DNA from: Cannabis sativa
Lineage: Eukaryota > Streptophyta > Magnoliopsida > Rosales > Cannabaceae
Direction of reading: 5' to 3'
DNA length: 64,000 bases
NCBI RefSeq assembly: GCF_029168945.1
Contig: NC_083605.1
Coordinates: forward strand, 35,601,280 to 35,665,279
The notes under the pieces were generated by a model. The model ran no database searches. It was not told the DNA's origin and saw only the letters and a list, made by a program, of their open reading frames with translations. Of the stretch, positions 58,331 through 64,000 are shown piece after piece. Within the stretch, counting starts at the first letter, position 1. Each line of letters begins with the position of its first letter. A program made the position numbers and the translations under genes.

Positions 58331-60350
58331 TGTATGGAATATGAGTTAGGTATTCTGTGACCAGGATCCACTTGCAGTATTCTAAGAACTCTTTGATGTA
58401 ACTAAACCTAAGTCATCAAAAGACACTACCACATTTTTTTAATCTATGGCATTTGTATCTTGTTCATAGTGGATTTGACAAGATCAATCTCTGCAAAGAG
58501 TTAATATGCCTATATCCACTGAAGGTAGTTCATCTCATTCGCAGATGGATATACATTCAGGGGTGGATATGAGTTTTTCGTTGTATTCTTAAAACGATAA
58601 CTCTAGATTATACCTTTTAGCAAAGAAATTTGAAATGTTTGAAAAATTTCATTAATTTCTAGCAATGGTTAAAACCATTAAGGTATGTGGTTAAAGATCT
58701 TGCGAACTGATAGGGGTGGAGAAATAGTTAGTAGATATGCAGTTCAAAGATCATTAAATTGATTTTTGAATTATATCCAAACTTACCTCCCCAGAAATTT
58801 CGAGTTGCATATTGATGATTAGTTACTAGTCGTTGCCTAAATCCTTCTATGGTAATACAATTTCAGAATGATGTAATGGTTGTATACTTAATGTAAATCA
58901 TTACTAGATTCATGGATGACCTAATCAAAATCTTAAGAAAAGCTAGAACTGTTAACCATGGTTTGTTAGCGATTCTAAGTGATTAGGGGTGGACCATCCC
59001 AATGTCAATAGATAAGAAAGTGTTTGTTCAAACAAATACTACTTTTGTAAGAAAATGACTAAGTCTGAAAAACAAGTAGCAAATAAAGGAGATATTTAAT
59101 TCTTGATTCCAAAAGTGTTCTATCATCTTATATAACATATGATGATCCCACTGCCTCTGTTGTCTTGTCACAACCAAATAGGTTAATACCATTTAGTTTT
59201 CTTCGACATAATTCACGGTACCTCGCCGTAGTGGGAGAGTTTCTAGGAACTCACCTTCTTATGACTTGGGAGACACTAGTGATTAAAATCCATCGTGAGT
59301 TTAAACAAGTAATGGATTGTCAAGATAAGAAACTAAGAAGAAAGCCAATAGAACTATGGTTTAATCCATTCACATGGAATAACCTAAAGTTTTCTATTAC
59401 AAGGACATAAAAGGAAATTTTAGTTAATAAGTCCATTCAATGGACTTAACAAAACCTCCTGTTCCTAGTATTATAGGTTTGAGTTTATCTAAACCTATGG
59501 CTTGTGGTATACCTGGTAATTACTTACTCTAATGCAAGCAACTTACTTTAGTAAGATGCTGAAGCATTTTCTTTCTAATGGCAATCTATAGAAGCTTCAC
59601 AACTTCTTAGACATAGATTTTATTTATCTAAGGAAAAGTCTCAAGTATTCCAGAAAAGATAAAGCCATGAAAGAATTTCTTAAATCAACAGTGAGAGGTC
59701 TTAGATATGCTTTTGTATGCCTTAGACCAGACACCTGCTGTTGAGTGGGAGTAATGAGTAGGTATCAGATTAATCCAGGAGAAGAACATTGGAAGACAAT
59801 CAAGTAAATCCTAAGATAAAGAAGAGGAACTATATGTTAGTCTATAAGGGCGTGTTTAAAACTCTTAGACTACACCATATCAGATTTCGAAATTTGCCTT
59901 TGTGCTAGAAAATCTTTCTGATAAGATGGTGATTACTCTGGGGGTGGAATAGTGATTTTGGAGAAGTGTAAAAACCTATCTGAAGTCTCTAGGTCTACCA
60001 GAGAGAGACTGAATGTTAAAGCTGCAGGAAAGGTACTTATTCAGTCTAAGGAAAGTTCTATACATCTTTGGCACCATTCCAAATTGCCTTAAACTACTAG
60101 TGTTATTTCCTGATTAACCATAAGTAGTTGCCAAAGGTATAGAATCCAGTATCCCAAGAGAGTAGACATATAGAGAGGAATTTCACATTATCAATGATTT
60201 TGTGACTAAAGGAAGAGTAATAGCGGAGAAAAGGTTGTGGTTAATTCAACCTTTCAGATCCTATTACGAGGAGTTTACTACTACTACACTTGATTTGTAT
60301 ATCAAGGTGTTGAGATTATTTGAAACGCACTTTTTGTTTTATATTAGTGC
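58331..60350 (+). pseudogene. Relic copia pol in retroelement B
   Basis: The same relics as in A: pre-integrase LWHLYLVHSGFDKIN (about 58447), LRTDRGGE (about 58700), SRYQINPGEEHW (about 59760) and REEFHIINDFV (about 60175). It is broken by stops at near-identical places to A, so most damage predates the split of the two copies. The family therefore moved as a non-autonomous element. The short open stretch 59165-59410 also occurs in A (25943-26221), but I do not recognise it. Confidence 0.7.
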
Positions 60351-60361
60351 AAGTGGGAGTT

Positions 60362-62257
60362 TGTTGGGTTTTATGCCCTAAATAAAACTCATTTCAATAT
60401 AATCAGATTTACTTATTAATATAGATCAGAAATAACATTTAATGTTGCATGGTTCACATGATTTATTTCATGATTATATATACATAATGTATAAATTCAT
60501 CTGAAACCCTTTTCACATACTTGATCCTGTTTATTGTGCCGTCAACACATTGGAAAGTAAACGTGACTATGTGAATAAAGTTTCCTAGATTTATCAGACA
60601 TAGGGTTTTACTGATATGATAATCTACAACAGAGTTTACTTGCATTTGGAGAAGTGCTATGTTCTTTCCAGAGCATTGGTTAAAGTAAAGCTCAGGTTGG
60701 ATGCATGGAGTATGCATCGGAAGGGACCGATATTGAACTTTGACTTAGATTTATTAAACTTACCGTAATATCTATTCAAGTCAATGTCGCCTAGTTGATC
60801 CTAGATCAAATGTTCTTAATCCTGTTATGATTAGGCTCAATCTCGAGAGGCTATTCGTGTTCTTTGATTTGTTAGTTAAGCCTACTTTTAGGTCAGGGTG
60901 ATACGTACATTTTGGGAACACGGTAGTGCAATTGAGTGGGAGCGCTAGCATAAACATGGAATCTATAGCTTCTATCTGGCGAATAGTAAGCAAAGGATGA
61001 TCTCCTTCGAGCTTGACCAAACGAACATAAATGGTGGAGTACTCATTTCACATAAGCTGAAATATCATTTATACGGGGTCAAGTGTTTTAAGGAATAAAT
61101 ACATTGTAGGGTGTAACGACAATTTAATCCCTTTACAGTGTAGATCATTCATATAGAGGATCATTGATCACATTAGGATTATAACAATGGATAACTAATG
61201 ATGTGTCTATATGGTGGAACATATAGAGCATTCTATATACTGAGAGTGCAATTCTAAGTTCTATGCGTGGATTCAACGAAGAATTAATAAGTTAGTGAAT
61301 TTTAGTGCTAAATTCTTGATCTACTTATTGGAAGCTCGGTTATATACACCCATGGTCCCCCCACTAGTTGAGAGAATATTGCTTGTAAGACTCATGTAAT
61401 TGGTTTTGATTAATCAATTATAATTCTCAAATTAGACTATGTCTATTTGTGAATTTTTCACTAAGTAAGGGCGAAATTGTAAAGAAAGAGTTTATAGGGG
61501 CATATTTGTTAATTATGATACTTTGTATGGTTCAATTAATAAATATGATAAATGAAAATATTATTTAATAATTATTTATAGTTATTAAATAGTTAGAATT
61601 GGCATTTAAATGATTGAATTAGGAAATTGGCATTTTTGAGAAAATCAGATACAAAAGGTGTTAAAATTGCAAAATTGCAAAAAGCAAGGCCCAATCCATT
61701 AGTGTATGGCCGGCCACCTTTGTAGCTATTTTAAGTTGATGTTTTCATTATTTTAATGCCATATAATTCAAATCTAACCCTAGTGGAATGCTATAAATAG
61801 ATAGTGAAGGCTTCAGGAAAGTTACACTTTTCTTCAAACTTTCTGAATCAGAAAAAAAAAACTGAGCCTTCTCTCTCCCTATCTTTAGCTGACCACTCTC
61901 TCTCTTCTTCTTCAATATATTTCGAAATCCTTAGTGCTTAGAGTAGTGTCCACACACATCAAGCAATACCTCAATCATAGTGAGGAAGATCATGAAGAAA
62001 GATCATCAACAAAGGAGTTTCAGCATCAAAGATTCAGAGAAAGAGATCCAGGTTCAGATATTGATAATGCTCTGCTACAGAAAGGAATCAAGGGCTAGAT
62101 ATCTGAACGGAAGGAGTCATTATATTCCGCTGCACCCAATGTAAGGTTTCTTAAACTTTATATGTGTTTATTTCATCGTTTTAGAAAGTTCATATTTAGG
62201 ATGTTAATAAACATACTTGTGAGTAGATCTAAGATCCTGGTAAAATAATTTCCAACA
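60362..62257 (+). repeat. Retroelement B 3' LTR
   Basis: 1896 bp. TATAAATA at 61792-61799. It ends TTTCCAACA and is followed by the TSD GGTTT, then gypsy gag. Confidence 0.92.
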
Positions 62258-62262
62258 GGTTT

Positions 62263-62317
62263 CGTGAGTGTTAACCAGATCGTCATGCAAGGTGAGATCT
62301 TCTTGTTCATTCGTCAT
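62263..62317 (-). pseudogene. Gypsy gag start
   Basis: The minus-strand ATG at 62317 begins MTNEQEDLTLHDDLVNTHET, which joins in frame to QMNTKNVNSETLHQ at 52062 once retroelement B and one TSD copy are removed. This is the acidic N-terminus of gag. Confidence 0.75.
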
Positions 62318-62419
62318 GTCTTTCCACTTACTTTCTTCAGAGAATTTCCTCCTCCTTTTTCTTTGTCTGAATGTGAATCGTGTAATGAGAAGGTCTCCTG
62401 AAAAAGAAACAGTGAGAGT

Positions 62420-62438
62420 TCCTACAGACGGCGCCAAA
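62420..62438 (-). other. Gypsy primer binding site
   Basis: Reading left from the 5' LTR, the minus strand has TTTGGCGCCGTCTGTAGG. The TGGCGCC start is the complement of a tRNA 3' CCA end (GGCGCCA) and is common in plant gypsy elements. Confidence 0.75.
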
Positions 62439-62439
62439 C

Positions 62440-63194
62440 TGTTTTAGCCAAGAACAGTCGAATTTTTTTTATGTGAGTCCTCTCTTTTTCAGTTCCTAAT
62501 CTTACCCCTTTTACGTAGTCTTTTTCTGGTTTATATAGTACATTCTATGATTGCATGGATGGCCTATTTTTTTTATCTATTCTCTTCCTGACGTGTGTCT
62601 TTCTCTCTGCTCTCCCTACTTTGCCACGCGTCTAGTTATTAGGTAATCACTACTATTCTTTATCTTCTCCGAGTCCAGCTGTGTTGTGTCTCGTTCTTGG
62701 AGTGTTTATCTTACCTTTTCAGTCAACGGCCTTTTTTCGACAGAACTCTTTTTAATACCTGAGGTAAATGAAAGATCGCAATGCTGATCTTTATTTTGGT
62801 GCCTCTTTCCGATAGAGGCATTTGTTTGACAATTTGAACTGCTCGCGCTCTATGTTGCCTTATACTTTTTAGGAAGTGAGTCTTTTGTCGGCGAGTTAGA
62901 CGGAAGACTCTCTTTCTTTAATATATCTGTCGTCTAGGTCTTGCTCTGTCGGTCTAAGACGGTAAGCTCTAATCCCTCATCTTTCTTCATCCTAATTTCC
63001 GTCAGCATCTGTATTTTTTCCTTATCGTCACAAATCAGGAGATGGTCCCTACTGGGCCGTACAGCGTTGGGCCTTTCCTTTTTTTTGTTAATTTATTTGG
63101 GTTTTGGGTTTCCGGGTATCGACTTTATTGGGCCTTTGTACTTTTATTTTATTTCATTGGGCCTTTAATTCTGTTCGTAATTTTTCCCCAAACA
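62440..63194 (-). repeat. Gypsy 5' LTR (right)
   Basis: 755 bp; read on the plus strand it starts TGTTTTAGCC and ends CCAAACA. It matches the left LTR over its whole length with moderate divergence and a few indels. It is followed by GATGT, the presumed TSD copy. Confidence 0.88.
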
Positions 63195-63199
63195 GATGT

Positions 63200-63416
63200 T
63201 ATGACAAAACTAGTTACATTTTTGTATCTGTTCGTGTTAAAAATTGTATTAAAGTTGGTTATATTAAAAAATAAAATTATTAAAAAATGAGCTCAGGGTC
63301 CTATTTTTACCATTTTAGAAAATATAAGTTTGATTTTGTCATTTAACAAAACAGAGGGTCTAATTAATAATTTTTATAAAATACAGTGTCCAAAATGATA
63401 TTTACCCTTTCTTAAA
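63200..63416. mobile_element. Mutator-like MITE, right half
   Basis: The reverse complement of 63270-63407 matches the left half over more than 100 bp (GGGTAAATATCATTTTGG at the tip, AGACCCTCTGTTTTGTTAAA inside). The 9-bp TSD TTTCTTAAA (63408-63416) equals 33261-33269. Confidence 0.8.
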
Positions 63417-63566
63417 TTACTATTTTAAGACTATAATATATTTATTGTTTCTAGGTTCTTTTTGAATAAGTTTAAGTTAGATTATGATTTTTTATTTTTA
63501 TTTATTCATGTCTTTCTCTTCTAATAATTTAAAACGTCAAATATACGTATATATATATATAATACA
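63417..63566. other. AT-rich intergenic DNA
   Basis: No gene is seen. It starts with a copy of the TAAGACTATAATAT block also present left of the MITE. Confidence 0.4.
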
Positions 63567-64000
63567 CTAGGTGATTGTTACGTGCCAAGCCACGTAGTGT
63601 TAGTTTTATTTAATATTTTAGTTTTTTTATTTGAATTAATAATTAAAATAGTATAATTATTTGAACGATTTGTTTTATAAAAATAAAATATGTGTCAGTA
63701 TATTTAGTAAGTAAAATATAGTTGTGTTATAATAATGTATGTTATTAATAGTAAAATGTACATTAATCTTCTAATTGAAAAAAGTTCTATTATCTCATTT
63801 CATATCTAATAATAGCTACACAACTATATATTTATAGACTTTCACATTCTTTGCAAATTACTAATAAGCACCAATAATATTTTCATATTCTAATATTTTT
63901 TAACCTTCTCCTCTTAGTGGTAAAATTAAAAATAAAACTAAAAATAAGCACAAACATATAAGGTAAATACTAATTACAGCCCATTTTATCTTTTTTTTTA
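63567..64000 (-). mobile_element. Helitron 3' end (partial, leaves the window)
   Basis: On the minus strand it ends CTAG (63570-63567) next to T, with an ACGTG-GCTTGG-CACGT hairpin nine bases before it. The adjoining 200 bp match the 3' part of the 46868 Helitron (GATTATTYGARCGATT-type blocks), so both belong to one family. The body continues past the window end. Confidence 0.7.

Larger units (their letters stand above)
52063..62262 (+). mobile_element. Retroelement B: copia-derived LTR element with TSD
   Basis: The element runs 52068-62257 with TSD GGTTT (52063-52067, 62258-62262), inserted in the gypsy gag frame. LTRs are 52068-53959 and 60362-62257, 1.89-1.90 kb, TGTTGGG...CCAACA. The PBS TGGCCTCAGAGCC is at 53962. 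The internal layout is as in retroelement A: AT-rich leader, then relic copia pol. The two B LTRs share private variants (for example GTGTATGGCCGGCC near 53408 and 61702) not found in A, confirming them as one pair. Confidence 0.93.
33436..63194 (-). mobile_element. Tat-like Ty3/gypsy retrotransposon, minus strand, nested and deleted
   Basis: LTRs at 33436-34213 (3') and 62440-63194 (5') start TGTTTTAGCCAAGAACAG. The flanking 5-mers AATGT and GATGT differ at one base. Reading leftward from the right LTR: a PBS, gag start (62317), gag (52062-50305), protease (about 50250-49860), RT/RNase H (42017 to about 40540), and an integrase C-terminus ending 40401. Then come three genes on the opposite strand (35029-39837), then the 3' LTR. 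Copia-2 and retroelement B are later insertions. The integrase catalytic core is missing. Antisense ORFs between pol and the 3' LTR point to the Tat lineage. Confidence 0.88.

Noticed and set aside
1..64000. tRNA or rRNA genes
   Set aside because: No cloverleaf with conserved A and B boxes and no rRNA blocks were recognised by eye. A dedicated tRNA scan would be needed to exclude small ones fully.

Overview
The window is a repeat-dominated piece of an AT-rich flowering-plant nuclear genome, most likely a dicot. The evidence is plant-type Ty1/copia and Ty3/gypsy elements, a plant L1-like LINE, Helitrons, MITEs and one spliced plant bHLH gene. I cannot fix the species. The only host gene I would call intact is a three-exon bHLH transcription factor on the minus strand (11365 to 10329). 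Nearly everything else is transposon sequence, and its nesting can be read from target-site duplications (TSDs).

Layout. 1-4417: AT-rich intergenic DNA with a TIR element, a Helitron 3' end and a second copy of the TIR element. 4423-10022: copia-1, a nearly intact Ty1/copia element (TSD GGTGT) that split that second copy. 10329-11365: bHLH gene, with a 249-bp MITE in its upstream region. 12143-13946: AT-rich DNA with tandem duplications. 13947-31150: a decayed LINE, itself interrupted by a 2.35-kb solo LTR (16403-18750, TSD ATTAT) and by retroelement A (18912-29062, TSD AGTAA). 31159-33260: a hAT-type MITE, another MITE and short tandem repeats. 33270-63407: a Mutator-like MITE (9-bp TSD TTTCTTAAA) split by a Tat-like Ty3/gypsy element (33436-63194, minus strand).

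The gypsy element was hit twice more. Copia-2 (42023-49823, TSD CTATA) sits between its protease and reverse transcriptase. Retroelement B (52068-62257, TSD GGTTT) sits inside its gag frame. Copia-2's 3' LTR holds a 2.86-kb Helitron (46868-49723) carrying pieces of two unrelated host genes, a TPX2-type microtubule protein and an SGNH/PC-esterase-like protein. Retroelements A and B are one family: 1.9-kb LTRs, a long AT-rich leader and a copia pol reduced to relics.

How it works together. No element here looks autonomous. Copia-1 is closest (two stops and one frameshift). The gypsy element has lost its integrase core, but it carries three plus-strand genes antisense to its pol: a Transposase_28-like/coiled-coil protein, a small Cys-rich protein, and a 196-aa unknown that is still open. 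The most unusual signals are this antisense gene module, the two-gene Helitron capture, and a series of six hairpins in the solo LTR whose stems differ by mostly pairing-preserving changes while the loops stay the same.
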